A DNA stretch of 64,000 bases, from assembly GCF_000230835.1 (NCBI RefSeq), contig NZ_CM001240.1, positions 1,124,501-1,188,500 on the forward strand, in the 5' to 3' direction. A program made the translations under genes and the position numbers. Every line of letters begins with the position of its first letter. The stretch's first letter is position 1. Positions 9,435-19,195 of this stretch are shown in pieces. The notes under the pieces were generated by a model. It had not been told where the DNA came from. It ran no database searches and was given only the letters and a program-made list of their open reading frames with translations. The DNA is from Clostridium sp. DL-VIII (GTDB taxonomy: Bacteria > Bacillota > Clostridia > Clostridiales > Clostridiaceae).

Positions 9435-12065
9435 ATGTTTAAGGTAAATATAAATGGTAAAGATTACGAATCAAAAACAGATATGGTATTAATGGACTTT
9501 CTTCGGGAAAAACTTAAGATAACATCTGTAAAAGATGGCTGCAGAGAAGGTGCCTGCGGGACTTGTACTGTTATTATTGACGGGAAGACAACTCGTGCAT
9601 GTATTCAAAAGCTTTCCAAACTTGAAGGGAAAAAGATACAAACTATAGAGGGGTTTACTGAAAGAGAAAGAGACGTATTTGTATATGCTTTTTCAGCTGC
9701 TGGAGCTGTACAATGCGGATTCTGCATTCCAGGTATGGTTATATGCGGTAAATGTTTAATAGATAAAAATCCAAATCCTACAAGAGAAGATATAAAGCAG
9801 GCAATTAGGACTAATATTTGTCGATGTACTGGATATGCCAAAATAGAAGAAGGCATTCTTCTAGCAGCAAAAATGCTGAGAGAAGATTTAGAAGTACCTA
9901 AGCTAAAGCAAACAGGCAAGGTTGGAGAAAAAACCTGTAGGGTTGATGCTAAAGGCAAAACCATAGGAACAGCGAAGTATGTAGATGATTACAATTTTCA
10001 GGGAATGTTATATGGAAAAAATGTATTCAGTAAGTATGCTCGTGCAAAAATATTATCCATTGATACAAGTAAAGCAATTAAAATGTCAGGAGTTGTTGCT
10101 GTATATACAGCAAAGGATATTCCAGGAAATAGATACATAGGACACTTAGCTCAAGACTGGCCAGGCATGATTGATATTGGAGAAGAAACAAAGTGCTGTG
10201 GAGATACACTTGCAATGGTTGTAGCAGAAACAAAAGAAGAAGCAATAGCTGCTGTAAAAGCAGTGGAAATAGAATATGAGGAATTGAAACCAGTTATAAA
10301 TCCAGAAGAAGCTGCTGCTCTTAACGCTTATCAAATTCATGGTAAAGGCTTTATGCAGTTTGGTAAATTTACTATTCCTAAAAATAATGTGTTTGATCAT
10401 GAAGAAGTAAAACGTGGAGATGCGGAAACTGCTCTTGCAAATTCAAAATTTGTAGTTGAAGGTACTTTTACACTTCCACCAACAGAACATGCTTTTATGG
10501 AACCTGAAACTGCTATTGGTATTCCAGAAGATGAAGATGGTGTAACGGTGATTACAGGAGCTCAAGGGATTTATGATGAATATCACGAAATAAGTAATTA
10601 CTTAGGAATTTCTATGGAGAAAATAAGAATACAAAGTGCAGTTGTTGGAGGAGGCTTTGGTGGAAAGGAAGACATGAGTGTACAGCATCAGGCAGCTCTT
10701 TGCGCATATCTTACAAAGAGACCTGTAAAAGTATTTTTTAGCCGTCAGGAAAGTATAAATTATCATCCAAAACGTCATGCAATGGAAATTTATTGTAAGA
10801 TAGGCTGTAATGAAAATGGAATTCTTCAAGGAATGAAAGCAAGACTTACATCAGATACAGGTGCTTATGCATCTTTAGGCGGACCAGTTTTACAAAGAGC
10901 GTGCACACATGCAGGTGGTCCTTATAATTATCAAAATGTAGATATTGAGGGAAATGCTTATTATACAAATAATCCACCAGCCGGTGCTTTTCGTGGATTT
11001 GGAGTAACTCAGTCTTGTGCAGCTGTAGAGCCTTTAATAAATAAGCTTGCAGAAAAAGCAGGTATTTCAGCATGGGAATTTCGTTATCGAAATGCAATAA
11101 GACCTGGTCAGTCATTACCCAATGGGCAGATTGCAGATGGGGGCACTGCAATGGTAGAAACTTTAGAGGCAGTAAAAGATGATTTTGAAAGATATGAAGC
11201 AGACTCAAATTATTATGTAGGAATTGCATGTGCCATGAAAAATGCTGGAGTTGGAGTAGGTGTACAAGATATAGGACGCTGCAACTTAAAAATAATGGAT
11301 GGAAAGGTTCATGCTAGGTCTTCAGCAGGTGCTATAGGACAAGGAATACAAACTGTTTTGCTGCAAATAATTTGTGAGACAACTGGACTAACTCCAGAGC
11401 AAATTATTGTAGAGCATCCTGATACAAAATATACACCGGATTCAGGTACCACAACAGCATCACGTCAAACAACTTTTGCTGGAGAAGCAGCTCATCAGGC
11501 ATCTTTAAAATTAAAAGCAGATTTAAATGATGGACATACCTTAGAAGAATTAGAAGAGAAAGAATACATTGGAGAATTTGAATTTAAAACAGATCCAATT
11601 GGATCTATAAAACCAAATCCAGTGAGTCATATTTCTTATGGATTTGCGACACAGCTTGTTATTATTGATAAAGATGGAAAATTAGTTAAAGTGATTGCGG
11701 CTCATGATGTAGGAAGAATAATTAATCCACTCTCAGCAACAGGTCAAGTTGAAGGAGGAGTGGCAATGGGACTTGGATATGGATTAACAGAGGATTTTCC
11801 GTTAAAAGGTGGAATTCCACAGGCTAAGCTTGGAACTTTAGGAGTTTTTAGGGCAAATCAAATGCCGACCGTTGAAGTGCATTTAGTTGAAAAAAATAAT
11901 CCTGACAGTGTTGCATTTGGTGCAAAGGGAATTGGTGAAATAGTATGTGTAATGGGGGCACCAGCTTGTCAAAATGCATATTACAAAAAAGATGGTGTAT
12001 TCAGATGCAAGTACCCTTTAGAAAATACGTATTATAAAAAGCAGAAAGTTACTGCTACGAAGTAA
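9435..12065 (+). CDS. xdhA: Selenium-dependent xanthine dehydrogenase-type protein, fused 2Fe-2S and molybdopterin domains (set 2)
   Basis: This protein of 876 residues fuses a two-cluster iron-sulfur module (CREGACGTC, QCGFC, CRCTGY; residues 1-150) to a full molybdopterin module. That module contains [26 protein letters not shown] and GAKGIGE. The fusion without an FAD domain is the layout of the selenium-dependent xanthine dehydrogenase family, in which the active site carries a labile, non-selenocysteine selenium. No in-frame TGA is present. The start at ATG 9435 has AGAGGAG ten bases upstream. The purine permease and yqeC downstream support a purine substrate and selenium maturation. No FAD subunit adjoins it, so its electron acceptor is not evident. 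Confidence 0.88.
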   Translation: MFKVNINGKDYESKTDMVLMDFLREKLKITSVKDGCREGACGTCTVIIDGKTTRACIQKLSKLEGKKIQTIEGFTERERDVFVYAFSAAGAVQCGFCIPGMVICGKCLIDKNPNPTREDIKQAIRTNICRCTGYAKIEEGILLAAKMLREDLEVPKLKQTGKVGEKTCRVDAKGKTIGTAKYVDDYNFQGMLYGKNVFSKYARAKILSIDTSKAIKMSGVVAVYTAKDIPGNRYIGHLAQDWPGMIDIGEETKCCGDTLAMVVAETKEEAIAAVKAVEIEYEELKPVINPEEAAALNAYQIHGKGFMQFGKFTIPKNNVFDHEEVKRGDAETALANSKFVVEGTFTLPPTEHAFMEPETAIGIPEDEDGVTVITGAQGIYDEYHEISNYLGISMEKIRIQSAVVGGGFGGKEDMSVQHQAALCAYLTKRPVKVFFSRQESINYHPKRHAMEIYCKIGCNENGILQGMKARLTSDTGAYASLGGPVLQRACTHAGGPYNYQNVDIEGNAYYTNNPPAGAFRGFGVTQSCAAVEPLINKLAEKAGISAWEFRYRNAIRPGQSLPNGQIADGGTAMVETLEAVKDDFERYEADSNYYVGIACAMKNAGVGVGVQDIGRCNLKIMDGKVHARSSAGAIGQGIQTVLLQIICETTGLTPEQIIVEHPDTKYTPDSGTTTASRQTTFAGEAAHQASLKLKADLNDGHTLEELEEKEYIGEFEFKTDPIGSIKPNPVSHISYGFATQLVIIDKDGKLVKVIAAHDVGRIINPLSATGQVEGGVAMGLGYGLTEDFPLKGGIPQAKLGTLGVFRANQMPTVEVHLVEKNNPDSVAFGAKGIGEIVCVMGAPACQNAYYKKDGVFRCKYPLENTYYKKQKVTATK

Positions 12066-12169
12066 AATAGATATTTTTAGTTAAGTAAAAGTCTAGCCTC
12101 AAGGAACATATGTGGCAAAATAAAAAATTAAATAACGAATAACTGCAATTTTAAAATTTCTATAGGTAT

Positions 12170-12262
12170 TAAGGCACAATCAAATAAATAACAAGTCCAT
12201 CCGGTAGCATATTTTTACAAATTTTGCAATTTTGGACTTATTATTTATTTTAAGGTGCCTAA
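12170..12262. repeat. MITE-like element with about 30-base terminal inverted repeats (AAGGCAC family)
   Basis: The ends at 12170-12199 and 12233-12262 are inverted copies matching at about 25 of 30 positions. The motif is AAGGCAC, then AAATAAATAA, then AAGTCCA. The middle is short and noncoding. Related ends occur at 827-846, 45322-45380 and 48732-48893, and possibly at 57710. The element lies in the gap between the xanthine dehydrogenase and permease genes. Confidence 0.65.
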
Positions 12263-12433
12263 TAAAAAAGATGTTTATATTATAATATGGTGAGATTTCC
12301 CATAAATATAACTATAATTATATAAAGATAGGCAGGAAGAGAAGGTAAATGGAATGAAAACTTAATTATATACACATATTTTTAAAAAAAGTTTGTGTTT
12401 TAACGAATTATATTTTAAATAATAAAAAAAATA

Positions 12434-12462
12434 TTCGACTTTTTTATTTTTTATGATAGAAT
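12434..12462 (+). promoter_or_regulatory. Promoter of the purine permease gene
   Basis: TTCGAC at 12434-12439 and TAGAAT at 12457-12462 are separated by 17 bases, a good sigma-A spacing. The predicted transcript would have a leader of about 150 bases before the permease start at 12621. Confidence 0.5.
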
Positions 12463-12517
12463 AATATTGCTAAGAGATAAACTGAATAGAAATAAATTAT
12501 TTATACAAATTTTCCAG

Positions 12518-12542
12518 CTATGTAATATTTAAATATACATAG
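12518..12542. promoter_or_regulatory. 25-base palindrome in the permease leader
   Basis: CTATGTA at 12518-12524 and TACATAG at 12536-12542 are perfect inverted copies around an AT-rich, nearly palindromic centre. It lies downstream of the predicted promoter and may be an operator or an RNA hairpin. A second inverted repeat built from AGGCAT and ATGCCT follows at about 12559-12588. Confidence 0.35.
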
Positions 12543-12620
12543 ATAAAATTGAAATTATTTAGGCATAATTTTTTCGACAATGCCTTAAATTACTTAAGAA
12601 AAATATTAAGGGGGTTTATT

Positions 12621-13946
12621 ATGTCAAACAACAATTTAGAAAAAGAAAGTAAAATAAACGAAAAGCTGCCAGTAAGCAAGCTTGCTATTTTGGGTTTACA
12701 ACATGTACTAGCTATGTATGCAGGTGCAGTAGCAGTTCCGTTAATTATTGGAGGAGCAGTTGGATTAACACCAGAGCAATTGGCACTTTTAGTAGCAGCA
12801 GATTTGTTTACCTGTGGTATCGCTACTTTATTGCAAGCAATTGGTATAGGACCATATATTGGTATTAGGCTTCCAGCAATTTTAGGCTGTACCTTTGCTG
12901 CAGTTGGACCATTAATCATTGTTGGTAAGAACTTAGGAATGCAAACAGCTTATGGTTCAATAATAGTAGCTGCAATTATTGTTGTGTTAGTAGCACCATT
13001 GTATGGAAAAATATTAAGATTTTTCCCAACGGTGGTAACTGGTACAGTAGTTACCATGATAGGTCTTTCATTAGTAAATGTAGGAGTTACAAGTATTGGT
13101 GGAGGTTCAGGGGCTAAAGACTTTGGAAGCATAGAAAATCTTTTATTAGCAGCATTTGTAATGATTGTCATTTTACTATCTAACAAATTCTTAAAAGGAT
13201 TTTTTCAAGCAGTGTCTGTTTTAAATGGCATTATTTTGGGAACAATAGTTGCTGCGTTTATTGGAAAAGTAGATTTCTCTGCTATAGGAAATGCAGAATG
13301 GATAAGTTTTGTACATCCATTTAATTTTGGCTTACCACAATTTGATCTTGGATCAATAATCATGATGACTTTTGTTATGTTAACAGTCATGATTGAATCA
13401 ACAGGTACATTCCTTGGAATCGGAAAAGTTTGTGAAAAAGAAATTACTGAAAAAGATATTGTACGTGGTCTTAGAGCAGAAGGAATTGCAACAATTTTAG
13501 GAGGAATTTTTAACTCGTTTCCATATACAACATTCAATCAAAATTTGGGACTTTTAGCTTTAAGTAAAGTAAAGAGCCGATTTGTTGTTGTAGCATCTGG
13601 TATTATTCTTGTTGCCTTAGGATTAATTCCTAAATTTGCTGCTTTAGCAACTATAATACCTCAACCTGTTATAGGAGGGGCTACAACTGTAATGTTTGCA
13701 ATGGTTGCAGTTGCAGGAATTCAAATGCTTTCAAGTGTAGATTTTAATAAAAATTCAAATATGCTTGTTGTTGCTTGCTCAATTGGTATAGGACTTGGAA
13801 TTACTACTGTACCTAATTTACTTGATAATACACCAACAATTTTTAAATCAATCTTTAGTAGTGGTATAGTTTCGGCATCTGTAGTCGCTGTAATTCTTAA
13901 TGCATTTTTAAACCATGGTAATAAGGAAAAAGATAGCGATATATAA
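12621..13946 (+). CDS. Uracil-xanthine (NCS2) permease
   Basis: This is a nucleobase:cation symporter-2 family membrane transporter of about 441 residues. It begins with the family's GLQHVLAMYAGAVAVPLIIG-type segment at residues 30-50 and contains the nucleobase-transporter signature region ESTGTFLGIG. About twelve to fourteen hydrophobic segments are visible. ATG 12621 is preceded by AAGGGGG; an in-frame ATG 72 bases upstream lacks a good site. Lying next to the selenium-type xanthine dehydrogenase, it probably imports xanthine or a related purine. It has its own predicted promoter and an intrinsic terminator. Confidence 0.92.
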   Translation: MSNNNLEKESKINEKLPVSKLAILGLQHVLAMYAGAVAVPLIIGGAVGLTPEQLALLVAADLFTCGIATLLQAIGIGPYIGIRLPAILGCTFAAVGPLIIVGKNLGMQTAYGSIIVAAIIVVLVAPLYGKILRFFPTVVTGTVVTMIGLSLVNVGVTSIGGGSGAKDFGSIENLLLAAFVMIVILLSNKFLKGFFQAVSVLNGIILGTIVAAFIGKVDFSAIGNAEWISFVHPFNFGLPQFDLGSIIMMTFVMLTVMIESTGTFLGIGKVCEKEITEKDIVRGLRAEGIATILGGIFNSFPYTTFNQNLGLLALSKVKSRFVVVASGIILVALGLIPKFAALATIIPQPVIGGATTVMFAMVAVAGIQMLSSVDFNKNSNMLVVACSIGIGLGITTVPNLLDNTPTIFKSIFSSGIVSASVVAVILNAFLNHGNKEKDSDI

Positions 13947-14351
13947 AAATACTTATAAAAAAGTATATTAGCAAGGTTAAGAGACTTTGTCAGTACAAAA
14001 AGAAGAAAAGCAATGTGCTTTTTTTCATTAACTTACAACTGATTTAAAGACTTCCTGTTATGTTATAACATCAAAATGTATAGCAATAACTGGAGGTTTT
14101 TGCTTTTTATTTCTTTAGAACTTATATTTTTTGACGATTTGTGGACTTGGTACTCCTTGTGGGGATAACTTATGGAAAAGGGAATTTCATTAGGTTTAGC
14201 GTGAAAAAAGAATAAAAAATAATCATATTCGCCTGCCAGATTTTTCTCACATGCATTCGGAAAGGCAGATGCGTAAAAAAGTCTACGGCTCAAAAGTCGC
14301 CTGCGATTTTGTTCTAGAAAAGTAATATAAATATTAACTAAAGGAGAAAGA
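13947..14351. other. Intergenic region of 405 bases, terminator plus GC-richer repeat-like segment
   Basis: After the permease terminator there is no convincing gene. The part from about 14225 to 14325 is richer in G and C than its surroundings and contains partly complementary pieces such as GCCTGCC and GGCAG. I suspect a dispersed clostridial intergenic repeat, but no second copy is in this window. The yqeC ribosome-binding site AAGGAG begins at 14341. Confidence 0.3.
14007..14025 (+). terminator. Intrinsic terminator after the permease gene
   Basis: AAAGCA, loop ATG, TGCTTT forms a short hairpin that runs into a T tract. Confidence 0.5.
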
Positions 14352-15146
14352 ATGAAAGTTTTCGAGTGTATTAATGGAGAGATAAAAGAACACAATTTAT
14401 TAGTTAAAGCATTAAAAATAGATATTAATAAAAATCAAACCATCTCATTTGTTGGCGGAGGGGGTAAAACAAGTTTAATTTATGAATTAGGGAAAGAATT
14501 AAGCGAATTAGAAAAAAAGGTAATTGTAACTACAACTACTCATATGTTTATGCCACAAAATAATGTAGTGCTTACAGGAAAAAAGGAGGATATTATTAAG
14601 CTTTTATACCATGAGAATTTAATTACAGTTGGAATAAAGGCATTTGAAAAAGGTATATGTTCTGATAAAATGTACAAATCAAAAGAAGAAACGTTGGAAA
14701 AAATAAGTGGTCTTCCAATGGAGAGGGCTAAAGAACTTATAGAATTAGCGGATTTTGTTTTGGTTGAAGCGGATGGATCAAAGAGGCTACCAATTAAAGT
14801 GCCAGCTGAACATGAACCAGTAATACTAGAGGGAAGCAGTCTAGTTATTGGAGTATGTGGTATTGATGCTTTAGGAAAAAGTATAAAGGAAATATGTCAT
14901 AGAGCGGATTTAGTTTCAGAATTTTTAAAGACAGATGAAAAGCATATTATTAATCCAAGGGATATGGCTAATATATTAACAAATCAAAAAGGCACTAGAA
15001 AAAATGTAATAGGCTCTTATAAAATTATTATTAATAAAGTAGATATAGCAGAAGAATTAGAAAAAGCTAAAGGGGTATCAAAGGAATTATTCAATTTTGG
15101 AGTAAAGGAAGTTATAATGACGACATTTAGAAATAAATTACAATAA
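14352..15146 (+). CDS. yqeC: YqeC, selenium-dependent hydroxylase accessory protein
   Basis: This is a P-loop protein of the YqeC family, found with selenium-dependent molybdenum hydroxylases and thought to act in maturation of the cofactor. Residues 35-41 form a glycine-rich nucleotide loop, GGGGKTS. It is followed by VTTTTHM and a LVEADGSKRLPIK segment typical of the family. At 264 residues it is of usual length. ATG 14352 is preceded by AAGGAGAAAG. The biochemical reaction of the family has not been settled as far as I know. Its position links the xanthine dehydrogenase at 9435 to the selenium branch. Confidence 0.88.
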   Translation: MKVFECINGEIKEHNLLVKALKIDINKNQTISFVGGGGKTSLIYELGKELSELEKKVIVTTTTHMFMPQNNVVLTGKKEDIIKLLYHENLITVGIKAFEKGICSDKMYKSKEETLEKISGLPMERAKELIELADFVLVEADGSKRLPIKVPAEHEPVILEGSSLVIGVCGIDALGKSIKEICHRADLVSEFLKTDEKHIINPRDMANILTNQKGTRKNVIGSYKIIINKVDIAEELEKAKGVSKELFNFGVKEVIMTTFRNKLQ

Positions 15147-15242
15147 TTTAGGTAAGAAGATATAGCTGCTGTATATATTGCAATTAGTTTAAAGTCATAA
15201 AATTCTTGAATGCAATTCTAATATCCAACATATATAGAAGGA

Positions 15243-15289
15243 TTATATTGATAAAAGGTGATAAATTTCAACACCTTTTATCAGTATAA
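15243..15289. terminator. Bidirectional hairpin between yqeC and niaR
   Basis: Eighteen-base arms at 15243-15260 and 15272-15289 pair with one wobble. The hairpin lies exactly between two converging genes and touches the niaR stop codon. The T tract is weak on both sides. Confidence 0.6.
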
Positions 15290-15805
15290 TTATTTCATTA
15301 GAATTCCTTTTTCATCTAAGGCTGATAACACTCTGTTTAAGATAACTTCATTACTACAGCTAATAGTATGAAGATGAATTCCTTGTGTTAGATTAGAAAG
15401 CAATGGTGAACTGTGTAATTGTGATTTTTTAATAAATTCATCAGCATCATAGCGTGAAAAAATATGCATAGAACCGCAAATTTGACCATATAGTGGATGT
15501 TCTACTGTTACATCTAGAATAGCACCACCATTGTCAATTATTGTATAGATCTCTTTAGATATTTCATTCTTTTTATGATTACAGGCAATTGTTTTTGTAA
15601 GATAATTTGAATTTTCTTTTAGAGTGGTTAGGTATCCGTGCGGGGTTGCTAATATTTCATTGCCTTCTGAACGTAATAATGCAATGTCACCCACAATTAT
15701 TTGCCTGCTTACATTTAATTGTTTTGCTAAGAGGTTTCCACTTATTGGAGTATTGTTATCATATAAAATTTGTTTTATTTTATTACGCCTTTCTAGTGTA
15801 TTCAT
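15290..15805 (-). CDS. niaR: NiaR-type niacin-responsive transcriptional repressor
   Basis: This DNA-binding regulator has a winged-helix HTH_11 domain at residues 1-60 and a 3H domain after about residue 75. The 3H domain keeps the metal and niacin site histidines, in EHPLYG and GIHLHTI. NiaR repressors normally use nicotinate as corepressor to shut NAD salvage and niacin uptake genes. Here the gene lies beside nicotinate catabolism genes, so it may control them or respond to the same pool. The start has a strong GGGGGG site. Upstream DNA contains TAGACA-aaga-TGTCAT, a candidate autoregulatory site. Confidence 0.88.
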   Translation of the reverse strand: MNTLERRNKIKQILYDNNTPISGNLLAKQLNVSRQIIVGDIALLRSEGNEILATPHGYLTTLKENSNYLTKTIACNHKKNEISKEIYTIIDNGGAILDVTVEHPLYGQICGSMHIFSRYDADEFIKKSQLHSSPLLSNLTQGIHLHTISCSNEVILNRVLSALDEKGILMK

Positions 15806-16006
15806 TAATTATTCCCCCCTGTGTAAATGACATTAAAGTAAATAGTGAAAAATGCCATTACAAATTTAATTGCAATGACATCTTTGTCTAAAAAACATAT
15901 ATTTCGCTATTAATGATAACATTTTATATTTTTTAGGTCAAGTTTAGAAGGTACATAATAGAGTGCTTATATAAAATGTTTGTTCATAAATGTTTAATAT
16001 TACATT

Positions 16007-17176
16007 TTAATTAAGTGAATCAATTTTTGGTTTAGGAAGCTTTATCGCAAGTGCGACTGCAATAAATGGCATGATCACTAAACATGAAATTGCTGTATGT
16101 ATTCCGTGATTATCAGATATCCATCCCAATATTGGAGAAACTAAACCTCCCATTGTCACGGCTAACCCCATTGTTACACCTGATGCTAATCCCATGTGAT
16201 TTGGTAAATATTTCTGACCAAGTACTACCATTGGACTGTATGGTGCATATAAGGCAAGTCCCAATGGAATTAATATTAAGCCGGCTAGTGTAGAATTAGT
16301 AAGATTTATAAATATTAACATTAAAGGGATTAAGCAAGAATAGCCAATTAATATTATTTTCTTATTTCCTACCTTGTCAGCAAGTCTTCCAGCCATAAGA
16401 GTACCAAATGCACCTACGATTATTAATGTAGATAAAGCAATACTTCCACTTACTTCTGACTGTTTTAATACATGTATCCAATATAATGGCAAGAAGGTAT
16501 TTAAACCAAAAAATATTATAGATCTGCAAAGAAGTGTTAAGGTTAACCTAGAAAATGGTCTCCATTCATCAATGCTTTTTTCTTCCTGTATTTTCTTAAA
16601 ATCAGTGTTAATTATTGTTTCATCTTTATCTAGCTTTGAGAAATTTGGTAATTGCCAAATAAGAATAGAACCCATAATAATTGCTGGAATACTTAAAAGT
16701 AATGTGCCTTTTAAACCGGAGGCTAGTAAGATAGCTGTTGTTATCATTGGACCTACAGCAAAACCTATATTTCCGCCTGCGGCAAATGTACTTACTCCAG
16801 CTCCTTTATTTTTTCCTGAAAGTTTGTTTGCAAGTCTTGCGCCTTCTGGATGATAAGAAGCAACTCCGATTCCACTAAGGGCTACAATAAAAAGCAATAA
16901 ATAATAGTTGGAGGTAATTCCTGATAACCCTATTCCGATTCCTGCACATAAAACTCCAAAAGGTAATGTCCAAGGAATTGATATTCTATCAGAATAAATC
17001 CCAAATAAGGGCTGTATTATTGATGAACTAATATTAGCCGAAAAGATTATTAGTGCAGCAGCAGCATAGCTTAAGTTTCTATTGGCTATTATAAAAGGAA
17101 GCATAGCTGGCAATGCACCTTGATATATGTCTGTTATTAAATGCCCAGCACTTATAATTCCTACTTTTTTATTCAT
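16007..17176 (-). CDS. MFS transporter, fosmidomycin-resistance (Fsr) type
   Basis: This is a 12-segment major facilitator of 389 residues. The N-terminal part, with GHLITDIYQGALPAMLPF and later ASYHPEGARLA, matches the Fsr subgroup of drug and metabolite exporters. It is divergent from the LysR regulator at 17348, the usual arrangement for a regulator and its target. The substrate is unknown. Given its position between niaR and hgd, export of a nicotinate-related acid is possible but unproven. AGGAAAGGA precedes the ATG. Confidence 0.82.
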   Translation of the reverse strand: MNKKVGIISAGHLITDIYQGALPAMLPFIIANRNLSYAAAALIIFSANISSSIIQPLFGIYSDRISIPWTLPFGVLCAGIGIGLSGITSNYYLLLFIVALSGIGVASYHPEGARLANKLSGKNKGAGVSTFAAGGNIGFAVGPMITTAILLASGLKGTLLLSIPAIIMGSILIWQLPNFSKLDKDETIINTDFKKIQEEKSIDEWRPFSRLTLTLLCRSIIFFGLNTFLPLYWIHVLKQSEVSGSIALSTLIIVGAFGTLMAGRLADKVGNKKIILIGYSCLIPLMLIFINLTNSTLAGLILIPLGLALYAPYSPMVVLGQKYLPNHMGLASGVTMGLAVTMGGLVSPILGWISDNHGIHTAISCLVIMPFIAVALAIKLPKPKIDSLN

Positions 17177-17347
17177 ATATATCCTTTCCTAATTTTAAAT
17201 GCATTTAAATTATATAAACTAAAAAAATTTTTTATATTGTAAAAGTAATACTTTTTTATTATTATAACAAATAGAGAACTATATTAAAAATACTTAATTT
17301 AAATGGATTCATATATAAAATATATAGATAAAGAAGGAGTAACATAA

Positions 17348-18250
17348 ATGGATATTAAGCAACTTAAGTATTTTCTTACTATTGTTGAAGAAGGGCAAAT
17401 AACAGCTGCTGCAAAGCGCCTAAATATATCACAACCGCCTCTTAGTCTGCAACTAAAATTATTAGAAGAGGAATTAGGCGTAATTTTATTTAAAAGAAAC
17501 AGTAGAAATTTAGAGTTAACGGAAGCGGGACTAATTCTTCAGCATAAATCTGAACAGTTGATAAGTTTATTTACTTCTACTATTAATGAGCTGAAAGATC
17601 TAAATGAAGGTACAAAAGGAACTCTGAATATAGGAACTGTTGGTTCAGCAGGTGTTACAATACTTCCTCAAAAAATTTATGAATTCAATAAGAAATATCC
17701 TAATATAACTTTTCAGGTATGGGAAGGGGGAAGTTTTAGAATTACAGAATTACTAAATAATGGAGTTATTGATATTGGATTTGTAAGAGAACCATTTAAT
17801 ACCAATAAATATAACTCGTTGTATATACAAGATAAGAATTTAGAGAAGGAATTTAATGATTTATTTGTAACAATTGCTAAACCAAAATTTTATGAAAATA
17901 TAGAAAAGAACACAATTCCTTTGAATGATTTAAAAGATAAGCCACTCATAATTCATCGAAGATTTCATAATATTATTGAAGATGCTTGTGCTGAAAAAGG
18001 TTTTGTACCTAAAATTATTTGCGAAAATGATGAAATTATGTCTTCTCTTAGTTGGGCGAAGGTTGGAATAGGCATTGCCATTGTTCCATTCACTTCTTCT
18101 AATTTGATACCAGATGTAAATTTAAAAATTAAAAAAATTATAGAGCCGTCAATAGAATCAAAGTCAGCTTTGATATGGATTTCAAATAAATATATATCTA
18201 CTATTGCGCGGCACTTCATAAAAAGTTTTGATAAAAATATAAAGTTTTAA
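17348..18250 (+). CDS. LysR-family transcriptional regulator
   Basis: The protein has 300 residues. The N-terminal winged helix (residues 1-60) has the LysR pattern ending in LSLQLKLLEEELGVILFKR, and a periplasmic-binding-like effector domain follows from about residue 90. It is divergent from the MFS exporter gene and convergent with hgd. It may regulate either or both. AAGAAGGAG precedes the ATG. Confidence 0.9.
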   Translation: MDIKQLKYFLTIVEEGQITAAAKRLNISQPPLSLQLKLLEEELGVILFKRNSRNLELTEAGLILQHKSEQLISLFTSTINELKDLNEGTKGTLNIGTVGSAGVTILPQKIYEFNKKYPNITFQVWEGGSFRITELLNNGVIDIGFVREPFNTNKYNSLYIQDKNLEKEFNDLFVTIAKPKFYENIEKNTIPLNDLKDKPLIIHRRFHNIIEDACAEKGFVPKIICENDEIMSSLSWAKVGIGIAIVPFTSSNLIPDVNLKIKKIIEPSIESKSALIWISNKYISTIARHFIKSFDKNIKF

Positions 18251-18265
18251 GTAATATATATATAT

Positions 18266-18301
18266 AAAAGAGAGATTATTACTTGTGTAAATCTCTCTTT
18301 T
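18266..18301. terminator. Bidirectional terminator between lysR and hgd
   Basis: AAAAGAGAGATT and AATCTCTCTTTT form a twelve-pair stem with T-rich runs on both strands, between two converging genes. Confidence 0.8.
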
Positions 18302-18310
18302 TACATATTT

Positions 18311-19195
18311 TTAATGTATGTTTATTCCAGTTAAATCTTCCCAAACTTTAATTATAGATGACATATCTTCTTTTCCAAGGCCTTTTGCACGTGCTGCTTC
18401 AAAAATTTGAGATGTAGCAGAGGTGATAGGCAATGGCATATGCGTATCTTTTGCTGCTTCAAGTGCTAAGCCTAAATCTTTATATTGTAAATCAACTGCA
18501 AATCCACCTGAAAAATTATCTGCCATAATGAATTTATCCATTTTAGCTTCAAAGGCATAACTTCTTCCAGAACTTACTTTTATAATTTCATGCATGGTTT
18601 CAGCACTTAATCCACATTTTACTCCAAGAATCAAAGCTTCTGCTAAAGCAGCCATGTTACAGCCAAGAAGTAAGTTGTTTACAACTTTAATTGCATCTCC
18701 AGAACCAACTGGTCCTACATGATAAATATTTTTTCCAAGAATATTTAAAATAGGAGAGACTTTTTCAAAAGTTTCTTTATCACTGCCAACCATAATTGTT
18801 AGAGTACCATTTTTTGCACCAGTAACTCCGCCACTTACAGGCGCATCAATATATGTTAATTTATAATCTTGTGCAATTTTAGAAATTTCTTTTGTTGTAT
18901 TTGGAGCTACGCTGCTCATATCAATTATTGTAACACCTTTATTACAACCCTTAAGCACACCATTTTTACCTAACATTACTGACTCGACTATTTTAGCATT
19001 TGGTAAAGAACTTATTATTACATCTACTTTCCTTGCTAATTCAACGGGAGTAGAGCAAGGAATTCCCTTTTCAGCTTCCATTTCTTTAATTATTTCCTCT
19101 GCTACATCATAAACATATACTTCATATCCAGATGCAATAAGGTTTAATGCCATTGGTTTACCCATAGCTCCTAAACCGATAAATCCAATTTTCAT
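18311..19195 (-). CDS. hgd: 2-(hydroxymethyl)glutarate dehydrogenase / beta-hydroxyacid dehydrogenase
   Basis: This is a 294-residue NAD(P)-dependent beta-hydroxyacid dehydrogenase. It has the N-terminal Rossmann motif GFIGLGAMGKPMALNL, the substrate motif DAPVSGG near residue 120, and the catalytic lysine in KVVNNLLLGCNMA. In general such proteins are called tartronate semialdehyde or 3-hydroxyisobutyrate dehydrogenases. As I remember it, the sequence is close to Hgd of Eubacterium barkeri, which reduces 2-formylglutarate to 2-(hydroxymethyl)glutarate. The hnr and ena genes on the same strand support that role. It is now separated from them by a nested insertion element. Confidence 0.82.
   Translation of the reverse strand: MKIGFIGLGAMGKPMALNLIASGYEVYVYDVAEEIIKEMEAEKGIPCSTPVELARKVDVIISSLPNAKIVESVMLGKNGVLKGCNKGVTIIDMSSVAPNTTKEISKIAQDYKLTYIDAPVSGGVTGAKNGTLTIMVGSDKETFEKVSPILNILGKNIYHVGPVGSGDAIKVVNNLLLGCNMAALAEALILGVKCGLSAETMHEIIKVSSGRSYAFEAKMDKFIMADNFSGGFAVDLQYKDLGLALEAAKDTHMPLPITSATSQIFEAARAKGLGKEDMSSIIKVWEDLTGINIH

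Noticed and set aside
14063..14395. Minus-strand 110-codon open frame
   Set aside because: It covers intergenic, GC-richer repeat-like DNA and overlaps the start of yqeC. No start signal or family match is seen.
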